Position numbers and translations under genes: made by a program. Positions 12,041-24,239 of a stretch of DNA of 64,000 bases are shown here, one piece after another. Source of the stretch: Siphonodentalium dalli. Taxonomy: Eukaryota > Mollusca > Scaphopoda > Gadilida > Siphonodentaliidae. Below the pieces are notes generated by a model. That model searched no databases, was not told the DNA's origin, and saw only the letters and a list, made by a program, of their open reading frames with translations. Location of the stretch: contig CP136068.1 in assembly GCA_032622095.1 (NCBI GenBank), forward strand, positions 5,681,314 to 5,745,313, read 5' to 3'. The first letter of the stretch is position 1. Every line of letters begins with the position of its first letter.

Positions 12041-13247
12041 ATCCCACACGGTCAACAAAATTTGTTACACGAAGTCTGTTTATATACATGATTCATAAAG
12101 TGAGCTTGTATCAATTTGTTTGCTGAGGAAAAAACATTTATATAGGGGGCAATTTTTGTCCACGACCTTCTCGTATTCGGCATGTACTTCTAGGGGCCAA
12201 AATAGCCCCATGTCCAGAAAATGTTGTTTTAATAAATTGTGTAGAAAAAAAGGAAAATAATGACATCGAATTATCTGAAACCTGAAACAGAATGTCATAT
12301 CGAAGAACATTGCGGGGAACACTTTTTCACTTTAAGAGAATTAAAGTGATGTGAAACACTCCGGTTGGGTGATCAAATAGAAATGGCGAATAATTGTGCT
12401 CAAAGTAGTTATTTTTACGAATATACTGACGTCATTAAAATAAGCAAAATTAAAGTCTTCGTTTCACATAAAGAGACATTATATCGATATACCATGCAAT
12501 CTCAAACAAGACTGCATGCAGTTCCGATACACCAGACAGGACTATTATTATATCATCGATTCTCATGTTACACGCAATCATCTTAACCTCTCTAAAGTAA
12601 CGCATACATGTATCTCAATGTGCATGACAGTTATATTACCTCATAAACAGGCAATATGTTATGGCCATAAAATGATAAATTCAATGTGCATGTGGTTTAT
12701 AAATTTTAGTTGATTTAAAAATAAAATTATTTAATTTAATTCAATTTAAACAAGTTAGAACATCAAACCACTACTGTCCCATGTCTTACAAATGTCTGCT
12801 TCTACATTAGTCACGTTAAAACATGATATACGAGTCATTTGCTAGCTCTATTGTCTTAAATAATTTAGTGAGGTTGACACCCCGATTTTCTTCTATAATC
12901 CGGGGTGTGCAGTATTATGCAGATGCACACGTAATGGTTCATGGTATTACTATTTATAATGGAGTATAACACAACTTTGCTGAAAAAAACATTTATATTT
13001 GCTCCTGGCCACTTTAATCAATTATGCTAATTATTATGAAATTTGAGGTGGAACTTAAGCAATGGAAATGGCTTCTAAGTAATGTTAATTTTGATTGGTA
13101 ATTGATAAGTAACATTAATTTTGATTGGTCAGCAACACCAAGAACAGAACAAATCTAGCATACACATATATGCTTATCGCTTGTGAACGAGGGGTCTCAT
13201 TTCTGGCTCGCTATGATGTCAATATAATTATGTTCTTCTCTCCACAG
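12041..13247. other. Unassigned stretch upstream of a candidate exon
   Basis: AT-rich sequence with no recognisable coding region. The last bases (13230-13247) form a pyrimidine-rich 3' splice site for the candidate exon that follows. Confidence 0.4.
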
Positions 13248-13315
13248 AATCCCTGGACAATATCACAGATATTAATGCCAGAGATATAACAAGAGAAACA
13301 GAGAAGTTAACACAG
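13248..13315 (+). CDS. Candidate internal exon of an unrecognised host gene
   Basis: A pyrimidine tract ending TCTCTCCACAG precedes 13248, and CAG|GTTAGT follows 13315. Of the three frames only the one with two leading bases is open. It gives 22 residues with a polar, charged character (starts SLDNITD, ends ETEKLTQ) and closes on a codon boundary. The same frame stays open through 13399, and a second donor CAG|GTGAGG after 13378 is also in phase, so the exon could be 131 bases instead of 68. The exon at 23415-23451 has compatible phase and could be the next one. I do not recognise the protein; the call rests on splice signals plus an open, protein-like frame. Confidence 0.4.
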
Positions 13316-13399
13316 GTTAGTTTTCTCCACAATTCCACTGAAATAATTCAGAAAAATCATCATGAAACCTGTGGACAGGTGAGGTTGGAGGAAGGGTAA

Positions 13400-14025
13400 C
13401 TACATGTACCTAGCAGCTATCTCAAACATTAATGTGACTATCAATGGCTAGAAAATAACATTCATCAGTGTATCAAGCTAATCAATTAATTATTTGCATG
13501 TTTATCAACTCAGATGATCACAACACCTACAGTCTGGCCATGCATAGTGACTTCTTGTCATTTAGTATAAAAGATGTTCAAGTAGACTTAACACACGTTG
13601 TATGGAACAATGCTAGATAATCTGCTGGTTGAGAGACTAATCAATCAGGAATTACGTGTAGTTAGAAATGATGGAATCGTGTCTATCCTGCACAACGACC
13701 TAGGTTTGCAGATACATGGATCAGGAATTTAAAAAATAATATTTCAAATTGCATCCTGGCAAATACATGTACCCGGTACCCTCTCTAGATATGTATTTAT
13801 TTCCAAAATATGTCAACTCTAGTTGAATTGAAGCTTAACCACTGATACATGTACATGTATGTCACGGATATGTCTACATAAAGTCAACAGTGACTCGAAA
13901 GTCAAGATGTTCGGTTCATGTAGAGTAATAGCTTGCTGGTAGAAATGATACCTCACTGGATATACAGGGGATATGCTGGGATATGATCATTTGTTTTTTG
14001 TAAAATTGGACGCATATGCCTTATT
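13400..14025. other. Unassigned, possibly intronic
   Basis: No exon, repeat array or element ends recognised. If the candidate exon at 13248 is real this is intron sequence. Confidence 0.35.
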
Positions 14026-15045
14026 AGCTCAACTTACTTTGTAAGTTTGAGCTATTGCCATGGCTTGGCATCCGTGTGTCTGTGTGTTCGTCAACAATTT
14101 CCTTTGGCGCGGGCTACAGGTCGTATCTTTGGTCTGATCTTTATGAAATTTGTCATGAATGTTGACATTGATATGTAGATAGGAACGAGTCATTTTGGGG
14201 TCATTCGGCCTAAAAACATGGCCGCTGGTGGCCATCTTGGATTTAAAAATTAAATCCATTGGCGCGGGCTACAGGCCATACTGTTTGTGTGATCATCATA
14301 AAATTTGTCATGAATGTTGACATTTACATGTAGATGGGAACGAGTCATTTTAGGATCATTCGGCAAAAAACATGGCCGCTTGTGGCCATGTTGGATTTTA
14401 CTCTTTGCATCACTAAATCCTTTTGACACATCCTACAGACCACATCTCTGATCCGATCATCACCAAACTTCATATGGATAATCGGGTTGACCTCCAGATG
14501 AGAACGATTCATTTTGGGGTCATTTGGACAAAAAACATGGCCGCCATCAGCCATCTTGGATTTTGCTCTTTGCATCACTAAATACTTTGGCGCGGGCTAC
14601 AGGTCGTATATTTGGTCTGATCTTTATGAAATTTGTCATGAATGTTGACATTCACATGTAGATGGGAACGAGTCATTTTGGGGTCATTCGGCCAAAAAAC
14701 ATGGCCGCTGGTGGCCATCTTGGATTTAAAAATTAAATCCATTGGCGCGGGCTACAGGCCGTACTGTTTGTGTGATCATCATTAAATTTATATGTAGATG
14801 GGAACGAGTCATTTTGGGCTCATTTGGCCAAAAAACATGGCCACCGGCAGCCATATTGGATTTTACTCTTTGCATCACTAAATCCTTTGACACATCCTAT
14901 GGACCACATCCCTGATCCGATCATCACCAAACTTCATATGTATCATCGGGGTGACCTCTTGGTGGGAACAAGTCATTTTGGGGTCATTCGGCAAAAAAAT
15001 ATGGCCACCAATGGCCATTTTGGATTTTACTCTTTGTATGACTAA
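14026..15045. repeat. Satellite-like array, units of about 140-165 bp
   Basis: The array opens with a hairpin (14026-14053, AGCTCAACTTAC / GTAAGTTTGAGCT). It then repeats a unit with TTTGGCGCGGGCTACAG, ATGAAATTTGTCATG, TAGATGGGAACGAGTCATTT and CATGGCCGC..GCCATCTTGGATTTTA, about six times. The same family forms arrays at 19230-21741 and 33225-33795. Open frames within it are periodic artefacts. Confidence 0.85.
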
Positions 15046-15700
15046 ATATTTCTACAAAATCCATTAACATGCATGGGTTATAGACAGATCTGTTAAGTTT
15101 TGAAAATGTCAATCCGTGAGATTTTGCGGGAGGTATGCCCAAATATGTTCATGTTCCAAAAATAATTTTTATGATGAAAATTGCATAGCTTTTATGAGTT
15201 TCTATTTTATAAATATATAGACCTAAATAAAATGGCAATGAATGTCCTGTTGGTAATTGTAATAGAGCTGCTCTGTGTGGGAGATACCACCATTTACTCA
15301 GAATTCCACCGGATACAGCCGGATATGCGCGAAACCGATAGTACAACATCGTAATAAACGACTAAATGGACTCGTCTTACGGTTTAACCCACAAAAGAAA
15401 TGCACACATTCCACCATTTATTAAACAAATTTAAGAAGCAGAAACTTTGTTTAAAGTTAGGCCAAAAAAATATATACCTGTGTTTCTGGTGACATGCAAG
15501 AAAAAAATAGGGGCGGGGGGAGGCTTTTCATTTTATTTTATTTTTTCATTTTATTTTCCATCTTTGCTCAAAATTATTATGAATGCGACCCCAAGCCAAC
15601 TTATCCTTGTTTGTAATTGACTTATAAAATAATTAAACTAAGTAGATTCCATTAGAATATAATGTAATTTATTGAATAAAACATGGAAAAGCATGATGTT
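15046..15700. other. Unassigned stretch
   Basis: No gene or paired element ends recognised. It contains short AT-rich and T-rich simple sequence near 15480-15560. Confidence 0.4.
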
Positions 15701-15729
15701 TGCAATAGAGATCGATATTTGCCATGAAA

Positions 15730-16020
15730 AAGCTATTTTCCCTGACTAAAGTATCAATCGTCTGTATACATTAAGTGATTCAATTTACTATTATCAAGAA
15801 TAATTAGGTCACATTGGGAATTATATTTTCCAAAATCATCAACAAAAATGTTGAACAATGTTCGACTCAAACTGACCCCCTGTTTCACACCTTGTTTTAC
15901 CGTAAAATAATTCGTCAAGCCTTTTTCTGTTCGACATGTGTGCATAGTATTTTGAGTACAAATTTTATATATTGAGAATATAAGATTTTCATTTTCCAAA
16001 TCTGATAAGACATCATGTTT
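15730..16020 (-). pseudogene. LINE reverse transcriptase fragment (palm region)
   Basis: On the minus strand the frame contains VKQGVKQGVSLSRTLFNIFVDD, a degraded form of the conserved QG..LSP.LFN.F..D block. About 25 residues later comes LMYTDD, the altered YADD catalytic box (Ala to Thr). A stop follows immediately after the box. Upstream residues (KHDVLSDLENEN...IYKICTQN) fit the preceding part of a LINE palm domain. The piece is short, has a substituted catalytic box and has no intact flanks, so it is a dead fragment. Confidence 0.75.
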
Positions 16021-16540
16021 TACCTGTCATGAGACTCATTCATCAATGTAGAGATTCTGACCTGTATATTTCCACACACCAGGGATAACTTATTACCATG
16101 TCTCCAATTAAAATTGACCAATCAGTGACCCAAATTTCTCACCTGGTATGAGACTATACTATGTCACTAAACCGGAAGTCATTTCTCATACCATGCTAGT
16201 AACCACCATTTAAAATATACCTCGTTTTGCTCTACTTCAAGTCGTAACTTGCATGTGTTATTGCGTGTCTCAACTGCCAATCTGGATTCCCAGTGCTAAA
16301 TAACTGTACCATTCATAAATTGCAGATTGCATGTACTCCAAAACACATAAACAAAGCGACGTTTCAAGCACAAATTAGAACAACTGTGTACCGGTGTAAC
16401 AGGATATCTCCCCCCACTGGATATCCCCCCCCCCCCCACATGTACGACTGAAAAATAATTTCACTCCTTTGATATCGTTTGGTCCTGAAATGGCCAGAAA
16501 AATGCTTTTTGAGATTTAATTTTTATTTAATTAATTATTT
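16021..16540. other. Unassigned stretch with poly-C and T-rich tracts
   Basis: No gene recognised. Runs of C occur near 16426-16437 and T/A-rich sequence near 16520-16548, leading into the following array. Confidence 0.4.
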
Positions 16541-19010
16541 TTTTTTAATCTTGGGGTGGGGTTGGGACCAGATGGGTCCAGCACCTACATGACAAAAAAA
16601 TCATCTTATGGTTTTATTGCATATTTTGTTTTATAATTATATTCATGAAACAGCGAGAAAGTAACTTCTTCCAAGAAAACGTTTGAGTCAGGATTTGGGA
16701 TGGGGAGGGGAAATGTCCAGGTCAAGATAAATCCCCCCCCACCCAGCACCTACATGACAAAAAAATTATTCTATGGTTTTATTGCTTATTTTGCTTTACA
16801 AAAAGTTGTTTGCTTCAGGATTTGGGGTGCGGGGGAAGATTTCCAGATCAGGTTATCTTCACCCAGCACCTACATGACAAAAAAATCATCTTATGGTTTT
16901 ATCGCTTATTTTGCTTTATATAGTCATGAAACCGCGAGAAATTAACTTCTTCTGAGAAACAGTTGTTTGAGTCAGGTATTGGGGTGGGGGGAAGATGTCC
17001 AGGTCAGGAAATCTTTCCCTCCTCCCCCACCCAGCACCTACATGACAAAAAAATCATCCTATGGTTTTATCGCTTATTATCCCCCGCCAAATTTAAAATT
17101 TGCGGGTGATATAGTAATGGGTTCCGTCCGTCCCTCTGTCGTACGTCCGTCCGTCGAGCCGTCCGTCCGCACTAACCAGAGAGTACTTGTGGGGTGCGAT
17201 GAAAAAATACGCTCTTTAAAAAATCGTCAGTTGTGGGTTGCACCCCACAAGTTACTCAAACAAAAGATCGCACCCCACAAGTATTCTTGGGCCAGTACGT
17301 CGAGCCATCCGTCCGTCCCGAATTTGTAAGAGTCATAACATGAACAAATGTAAACAGATTTCAAAGATATTTGGTATATGAGTTCACTTGACCTTTACCT
17401 AGAATGAGTTCGCAAGTCAGGTCTGGCTGGATATTTTTACCGGAGTTATTAGACTTTGTTTATTATTTTTGTCGAATTTACCACATAGCAAATAGATGAC
17501 GTCACAGGGCTCATTTCCACAAATCTCCACGGATTTCACAGATATTTGGTATATGAGTTCACTTGACTAGTATCTAGAAGGAGTTCGCAAACCAGGTCCG
17601 GTCAGATATTTTCAGCGGAGTTATTGGACATTGTTTATTGGTATATTCATTCCCATGACCAGTACCTAAAATGAGTTCGCAAGCCAGGCTTTTTGACAAA
17701 ATCCCACCTCTTGTTTAGCACATACTGAGAACGCAAACATTATTGAGAATTCACTTCCCCAACTGCACATTTCGGCGGGGGATACTGCCGTCTGCGACTG
17801 CTTGTTTTGCTTTATATAGTCATGAAACAGCGAGTAACTTCTTCCGAGAAAACGTTGTTTGAGTCAGAGTTTGGGGTGGGGTCAGATGTCCAGGTCAGGA
17901 TATCTACCCCCCCCCCCCCCCCCCCACCCATCACCTACATGACAAAATAATCATCTTATGGTTTTATCGCTTATTTTGCTTTATATAGTCATGAAACTAG
18001 AAACGAGAAATTAGCTTCTTCTGAGAAAAATTTGTTTGAGTTGGGGTTGGGGGGGGGCGGGGCAGAAATGTCCAGGTCAGGATATCTCCCCCCCCCCCCC
18101 CCACCCAACACCTATATGACAAAAAAATCATGGTATGATTTTATCGCTTTTTGGGGTGGGGTCAGATGATGATATCTCCCCCCCCCCCCCCCCCCCACCA
18201 AGCACCTACATGACAAAAAAATCATCTTATGGTTTTATCGCTTATTTTGCTTTATAATATTATAGTCATGAAGCAGCGATAAATTAACTTCTTCTGAGAA
18301 AAAGTTGTTTGAGTCAGGTATTGGGGTGGTGGGGGGAAGATGTCCAGGTCAGGATATCTCCCCTCCCCGCTTTATATAGTCATGAAACCGCGAGAAATTA
18401 ACTTCTTCTGAGAAAAAGTTGTTTTAGTCAGGGTTTGGGGTTGGGGGGAAGATGTCCAGGTCAGGAAATCTCCGCCCCCACCCAGCACCTTAGTAACATG
18501 ACAAAAAAATCATGTTATGGTTTTATTGCATATTTTGCTTTATATATATTCATGAAACAGTGAGAAATTTATTTCTTCTGAGAAAAAGTTGTTTGAGTCA
18601 GGGTTTGGGGTCAGATGTCCAGGTCAGGATATTTCCCCCCCCCCCTCCCCCCCCCCCCCCCCCCCCACCAAGCACCTACATGACAAAAAAATCATCTTAT
18701 GGTTTTATCGCTTATTTTGCTTTATATAGTCATGAAACAACGAGAAATTAGCTTCTTCTGAGAAAAATTTGTTTGAGTCAGGGTTTGGGGTGGGGGGGGG
18801 AGATGTCCAGGTCAGGATATCCCCCCCCCCACCCCACCCAGCACCTACATGACAAAAAAATAATCTGATGGTGCTACATGTATCACTTATTTTTCTTTAT
18901 ATAGTCACGAAACAGCGAGAAAGTAACTTTTTCCAAGAAAAAGTTGTTTCAGTCAGGGTATTGGGGTGGGGGGGGGGGGGGGGGGAGATGTCCAGGCCAG
19001 GATATTACCC
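16541..19010. repeat. Tandem array with C/G homopolymer tracts, about ten units of 100-190 bp
   Basis: The unit contains ACCTACATGACAAAAAAATC, GGTTTTATCGCTTATTTTGC, TATAGTCATGAAAC.GCGAGAA, AACTTCTTC.GAGAAAA and a GTCAGG.TTTGGGGTGGGG then GATGTCCAGGTCAGGATAT block. It ends in a poly-C run of very variable length (longest around 18636-18666). ACCTACATGA-type starts fall at about 16583, 16748, 16868, 17035, 17932, 18108, 18205, 18486, 18674 and 18841. The homopolymers explain the apparent poly-Pro frames. Confidence 0.85.
17082..17812. mobile_element. Repeat element inserted in the C/G-tract array
   Basis: The array unit TCGCTTATTTTGCTTTATAT is interrupted after GCTTATT (about 17080) and resumes at TTTTGCTTTATATAG (about 17813). 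The insert starts ATCCCCCGCCAAATTT and has GGCGGGGGATACTGCC near its right end, giving short inverted CCCCCGCC/GGCGGGGG motifs. Inside, a block with ATTTGGTATATGAGTTCACTT and GAGTTCGCAA.CCAGG is present in two to three diverged copies. Confidence 0.6.
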
Positions 19011-19229
19011 ATAATTTTGCTATAGTTAAGGAGTCGATTATTTATGGCATAACTGTACCTTTAGTATATACCTCATACACCCCTGATAAACCCAAATATG
19101 TTATCAGGAACCAAGCATGTTATTTACAGTGTTAGCATTTCCACTCATATTTATGCACTGGTGATCATTTTTGTGTCTACAGTTGTCTGGTATAGCGTGG
19201 TACCAGACTCGACAGAACCAATAATTTGG

Positions 19230-21741
19230 TCGGATTATTATGAAATTTATGATGGCTGATGACATTGAGTTATTTTGGGTTCATTCAGCAAAAAAAAACA
19301 TGGCCACCAGTGGCCATCTTCGATTTCAACATTCAATCCATTAGCATGTAGATGGGAACGAGTCCTTTGGGGTCATTCGGCCAAAAAATATTGCCGCCGG
19401 CAACCACCTTGGATTTTACTCTTTCCATGACTAAATCCTTTGGCACGGGCTACAGGTCGTACCTTGGTCGGATCAACATGAAATTTGTCATGGCTGTTGA
19501 CATTGACATGTACTGTTATGCCCTAAGTAAATGACCCATTAACTGCAGTTATAATCCGTTTACAACTGGGGTTAAACCGTAACCGCACCGCAGTTATTTG
19601 CCGTAACTGTGGTGGCATCGCAGTAACCGCAGTTAATAACCCTTAACTGCGGTTACACCGCACGTAAACGTTAACCTTCTGGTATTTGAATATTTAATGG
19701 GAAAGAGAGGGGTAACTTCATAATCGACCAGGAGTTGATTGTGTGTTTTTGTTATCACCATCGGTACTCAACACGATATATTTTATGTTTTAATCCCGAC
19801 TTGTTGAAAACTGTATAATTTTGACGTATATGTTCTAGTATACGTCCGTTGTTCGGCTTGAGAAAAAATACATGCTTATGTTTGAAGCAAAGTAGAGTGC
19901 TGAATTTAATACTAGTAATAGTACATACGCAATTCACGAATCTAGCTGGCGTGTCACGTTTGTAGTTAATTATGATTATATAGCAACAAATGCAAGATCG
20001 GAAAACTTAAATATCGGTTTCCGATATCCGAATAATGCCTGACGTTTGAAGAGTGCGGTTGTTCCGTTTAAACGCATTTTTGTTTCCCTCACTTTACATT
20101 TATGATGCATGTGTGGGACTCTAACCCCCACTTTATATTATTATATAATTATCCACTCGAATCCGTTTGAAATTTAGTGGCCATTTGATCCGTTTGAATG
20201 CGTTTGTTCCGTTTTGCGGTTGTTCCATTTTAAACGCGTTTCCTTACATTGAAATTGACCGGCACTCATCAGCTAAATTGTCGAATAATTATATTTATAT
20301 ATAATTATATAAATATTTATTTTATCGATGATTAAAGTCGAAAATGGGAATGTAAGAATTCCGATTACCCGTCGGGGTTAGCCCAACTGTTATTTTCACC
20401 AAAAGGCTACTATAAAGTATACAACATTATTACGGTATAAAAAGAAATCCAAAAATAAATAAAACACACAAAAACACTTATTTTTTTACACCATACATCA
20501 CAATCTTCCGTTTACCCAAAACATAAAATATTGGTATATGAATGTCTGTTCTATTTATCCAAAATAAATAGAAGATCCACAACAAAAAATATTGATATTG
20601 AAAGGGACACTGCCATGTTATTTGTGCTAACTTGTCTAACGAGCATGGCAACTAAAACATGACACGCCATATACGCCATATGGTATCTGTTCCATTAAGA
20701 GCTACATTTACCGGTTTAACCACGACGTATCCGTTTTAACAGCACAATTTATTCGGTTCTCTTGCGTTTTAAACGCGTCTTATAACCGCGGTTAGGTTAA
20801 AACGGAACACAGTTAAACTGGGGTGCCACTTCAGTTAGATGGGCCATTTACTTAGGGCATAACAGTAGATGGGAATGAGTCATTTTGGGGCCATTCAGCA
20901 AAGAAATATGGCCATCTTGGATTTCAAAATTCAATCCGTTAGCGTGGACTACAGGCCGGAGTGTTCATCTGATGATCATAAAATTTGTTGTGGATGTTAA
21001 TATTGACAAGTAGATGGGAATGAGTAATTTTGGGGTCATTCGGCCATCTTGGATTTTACTCTTTACATGACTAAATCCTTTGGCACGGGCTTAAGAGGTT
21101 GTACCTTTGGTCGGATCATTATGAAATTGGTCATGGATGATAACATTGACATGTAGATAGGAACGAGTCATTTTGGGGTCAGTCAGCTATAAAAAAACAT
21201 GGCTGCCAATGGCCATCTTGGATTTTGAAATGCAATTCGTTAGCACGGACTACAGTCCATACTGTTCGTCTGATCATCATGAAATTTATTGTGGATGTTA
21301 ATATTGACATCTAGATGGGAACGAATCATTTTGGGTTCATTTGGCCCTAAAACATGGCTGCTGACAGCCATCTTGGATATTACTCTTTGCATGATAAATC
21401 CTTTGGCATTGGGCGACAGATCGTACCTTTCGTCGGATCATCATGAAATTTGTCATATGGCTGTTGATATTGTCATGTCGATGGGAAACAGTCGTTTTGG
21501 GGTCATTCGGAAAAAAAGCATGGCCGCCAGTGGCCATTTTGGATTTTACTCTTTGCATGACTAAATCTTTTGGCGCGGGCTACAGGTCGTAGCTTTGATC
21601 GGAATATCATGAAATTTGTCATGGATGTTAAAAATTACATGTAGATGGGAACAAGTCATTTTGGGGTTGTTCGGCGAGGCGAAAAACATGGCTGGCCAGC
21701 AGCCATCTTGGAAAAAATTATTCCCCTACCTAAGTTGAGCT
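19230..21741. repeat. Second array of the CATGGCC/GCCATCTTGGATTT satellite family
   Basis: Units carry the same blocks as the array at 14026 (GATGGGAACGAGTCATTTTG, ATGGCC..GGCCATCTTGGATTT, ACTCTTTGCATGACTAAATC). The array is broken at 19513-20865 by a MITE. It ends at TAAGTTGAGCT (21731-21741), which resembles the hairpin that opens the array at 14026 and may mark the family's other boundary. Confidence 0.8.
19513..20865. mobile_element. Tc1/mariner-like MITE, 1353 bp
   Basis: The left end CTGTTATGCCCTAAGTAAAT (19513-19532) is matched by the complement at the right end, and similarity continues to about 27 bases with one mismatch. TA lies at 19511-19512 and 20866-20867. Removing the element and one TA restores the satellite motif CATGTAGATGGG exactly, which proves the insertion point. 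It has internal GCGGTTA/TAACCGC-rich sequence and no transposase frame. Confidence 0.8.
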
Positions 21742-22041
21742 GCAGTGTCATTGACACTTTCATGTTAAGACCCAAGCAAGACAATGAAGAAATCAGAGAC
21801 GTAGCAAGATTATACCACGATAAGTTTCTTGTTATATCAGTGGATATATTGTCACCGATCCAAATGCTAATCATATACGGCACTGGCATTTACATGCTTC
21901 AATATACAGATTCGAAATATATTGACTACTACTGCAATTAAGCTCCATCAGTCAAACTGTTCAATAAACACAAGTAAAGTAACTTTTTTTCCTCTGCATT
22001 TATTAACGTTGTTTCCCCTCAAAGTTTCCATCCACCCTGGC

Positions 22042-22347
22042 AAAAACAAACCATACCACTGCTCTGCACTGCACGAAATTCTCGATATCCTCACAAGAAT
22101 ATAAAAACAAACCATACCACTGCTCTGCACTGCACGAAATTCTCTATATCCTCACAAGAATATAAAAACAAACCATACCACTGCTCTGCACTGCACGAAA
22201 TTCTCCATATCCTCACAAGAATATAAAAACAAACCATACCACTGCTCTGCACGAAATTCTCCATATCCTCACAAGAATATAAAAACAAACCATACCACTG
22301 CTCTGCACTGCACGAAATTCTCTATATCCTCACAAGAATATAAAAAT
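22042..22347. repeat. 61-bp tandem repeat, five units
   Basis: The unit contains AAAACAAACCATACCACTGC, then CTGCACGAAATTCTC and TATCCTCACAAGAATAT. The invariant C after AAAAA falls at 22047, 22108, 22169, 22230 and 22286. The fourth unit is 5 bases shorter. Copies are almost identical, so this is a recent expansion. Confidence 0.95.
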
Positions 22348-23414
22348 TAAGGCCATCTCCTTGTCAGACAGACAGATATAAATGTTACCATAATCACTCT
22401 GTATATCCGACACCGGATATTATGCAGGAATTTTGCCAATTTTGTCTTCTTGATAGTATACCACTGTTAGAATTTTATCAATTTCATTTATAATGCGTAA
22501 TAATTTTGACAAAGTCTCTCGTTGAATACGTTCGCTATACAATCGCCTTGGTACTGAGTACTGTTCAATAATAGTGCGTTCCTGTACGGGAAAATATAAA
22601 TAATGAGAGCTAAAACGCCTCTTATTTAACACACCCTCTTCAATTTTCTTGAGTCATCAATGTGTTCCTGAAGAGATTGTACCAACGAAGAAAGGAGTGG
22701 TGATTTGTATGATAATTGTCAGCGCATTCACACACAATCATACATAGACGTTAGATGCTAGTGTACGGTAAATTAAAAGTCACAATATGTTTACTGTCGT
22801 GCGAATTGGCGCTTCACCTTCCAGACAGAAACAACTTTGTAGCCCAGAAATCGACACATACTGTGTTTTTTTTCAATAGAGGTCAACAGACGAGATAAAT
22901 ATGATCGACTGACTACATTTTAGATGAACTAACTTGTAATCCGATCCTTGGTAGTTATTCGCTACAATGAAATGTGCTGAATCGAAGTCAGGCCAGCTTT
23001 TTAAGGAGATCAATCGCTCCAGCTTGACTTTACTACAAAGGGGTTAGGGCAAATTTTGTTTTGCAACTTATTAAGCCCTTCTTCGATGCTCCAGCTCCCC
23101 GGAACTCCTATCCACTTCAAATAAGGAGGTAATTGCTCAACTGCACGGGTTGTGGGTTAAACATTTGGCTCCTCTCAATTAATATTTCAATGTAAGTATA
23201 ATTTTTGCCTTCATATTATAGTTGCTGGTCAACGAATATATACATATATCAATACAATATCTTTTATTCATATTTGATCAACTAATGAACTATATTGTTG
23301 TTTTCCTTTTCCAATAAATTTAGTTGTGATCATAAACTTGCGAGCATGAAAGATAATCATCTATGCATAAATATAAATATTTTATTCCGTAAATTGTTCT
23401 TATCTTTCCTGCAG
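22348..23414. other. Unassigned, possibly intronic
   Basis: No gene is recognised. A 70-residue minus-strand frame (22420-22632) has no family features. The last bases (TCTTTCCTGCAG) form the 3' splice site of the next candidate exon. Confidence 0.35.
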
Positions 23415-23451
23415 ATATGGGATTATGGATCCCCTTGGTTGATTCAATGGG
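23415..23451 (+). CDS. Candidate 37-bp internal exon of an unrecognised host gene
   Basis: A strong acceptor, TATCTTTCCTGCAG, is followed by 37 bases and a consensus donor GTGAGT at 23452. In phase 0 it reads IWDYGSPWLIQWG plus one base, rich in Trp and free of stops. The candidate exon at 13248-13315 (or to 13378) ends in phase 0, so the two would join in frame across an intron of about 10 kb. I do not recognise the protein. Small size makes chance occurrence possible. Confidence 0.4.
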
Positions 23452-24239
23452 GTGAGTAGCAGTGCGACTCTTTTGCAGTTGTCAAATGGCCAGGCCCGCT
23501 GCATCATGAACAAATGGTAGTTGTTAAAATTAGACATGTAGATTAATGGGTTGGTTCTTGAATTTGCATGGGGTTATCCTACAAGGACAAGTGACATAAT
23601 TTTGCCATTGCGACTAATTTCACCATATGGATGGCAGCGACCATAAACGCTAATAGAATAGTCCAACAATGCTCTCTATATGGAGCGCTGTGGTGTTGGG
23701 AGGGGTTGGGTCATCAACATTATTTTTTAATATTCGCCGAAACTACATGGGGCGTGAACACACGTTCATAGCTGCCAATAGTTTCACCAGCAATGGCCTT
23801 ACCACATCATTCATGCACTGGGGTTATAATAGCCCATTTGCAATTCAGGTCAGTAATCAGATAACATAATGTCCGCATCGTGATATCCGTTCTAAGCACC
23901 GTTTACATTGTACTGTGTGCATGTATAAATGGCACAAATTGCGATTGAGGTATTAATTCTGTCTTAATTGTCATCATTTGAGATCGCACCCGTTGTGGAG
24001 TCTGTTCAGGTGGACAACGAAACACCATTTGAGATATGCGGATTTAAAACTATAAACAAGTATAACCTGAAGATACACAAATCGAGACGTCATGGAACCA
24101 TTTCACCAAGTTTGCTCCAACAACCATATGGGACACAAGCTCAGAAAAACACAATGTGTGTGGAATTTGTACATGGTGGAATAATAATGGCCAGATTCTA
24201 AGTGGATAGCTCCGTCAAAATTCAGCAGATATGAACCAC
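23452..24239. other. Unassigned stretch
   Basis: No firm feature. A 77-residue frame at 23968-24201 has a weak CGFKT..NL..H..RHG pattern reminiscent of half a C2H2 finger, but its first Cys pair is missing. Confidence 0.35.

Noticed and set aside
18512-18751. Frames with poly-proline or poly-glycine in the C/G-tract array
   Set aside because: They repeat from unit to unit and arise from homopolymers and the tandem structure.
22042-22347. CRISPR-like array (regular 61-bp repeats)
   Set aside because: The whole unit repeats without unique spacers; it is a plain tandem repeat in a eukaryotic context.
22420-22632. 70-residue minus-strand frame with many charged residues
   Set aside because: Somewhat protein-like, but no splice sites in a useful phase and no family resemblance.
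23968-24201. Possible C2H2 zinc finger (CGFKT..NL..H..RHG)
   Set aside because: The first Cys of the pair is missing and the remaining frame has no second finger.
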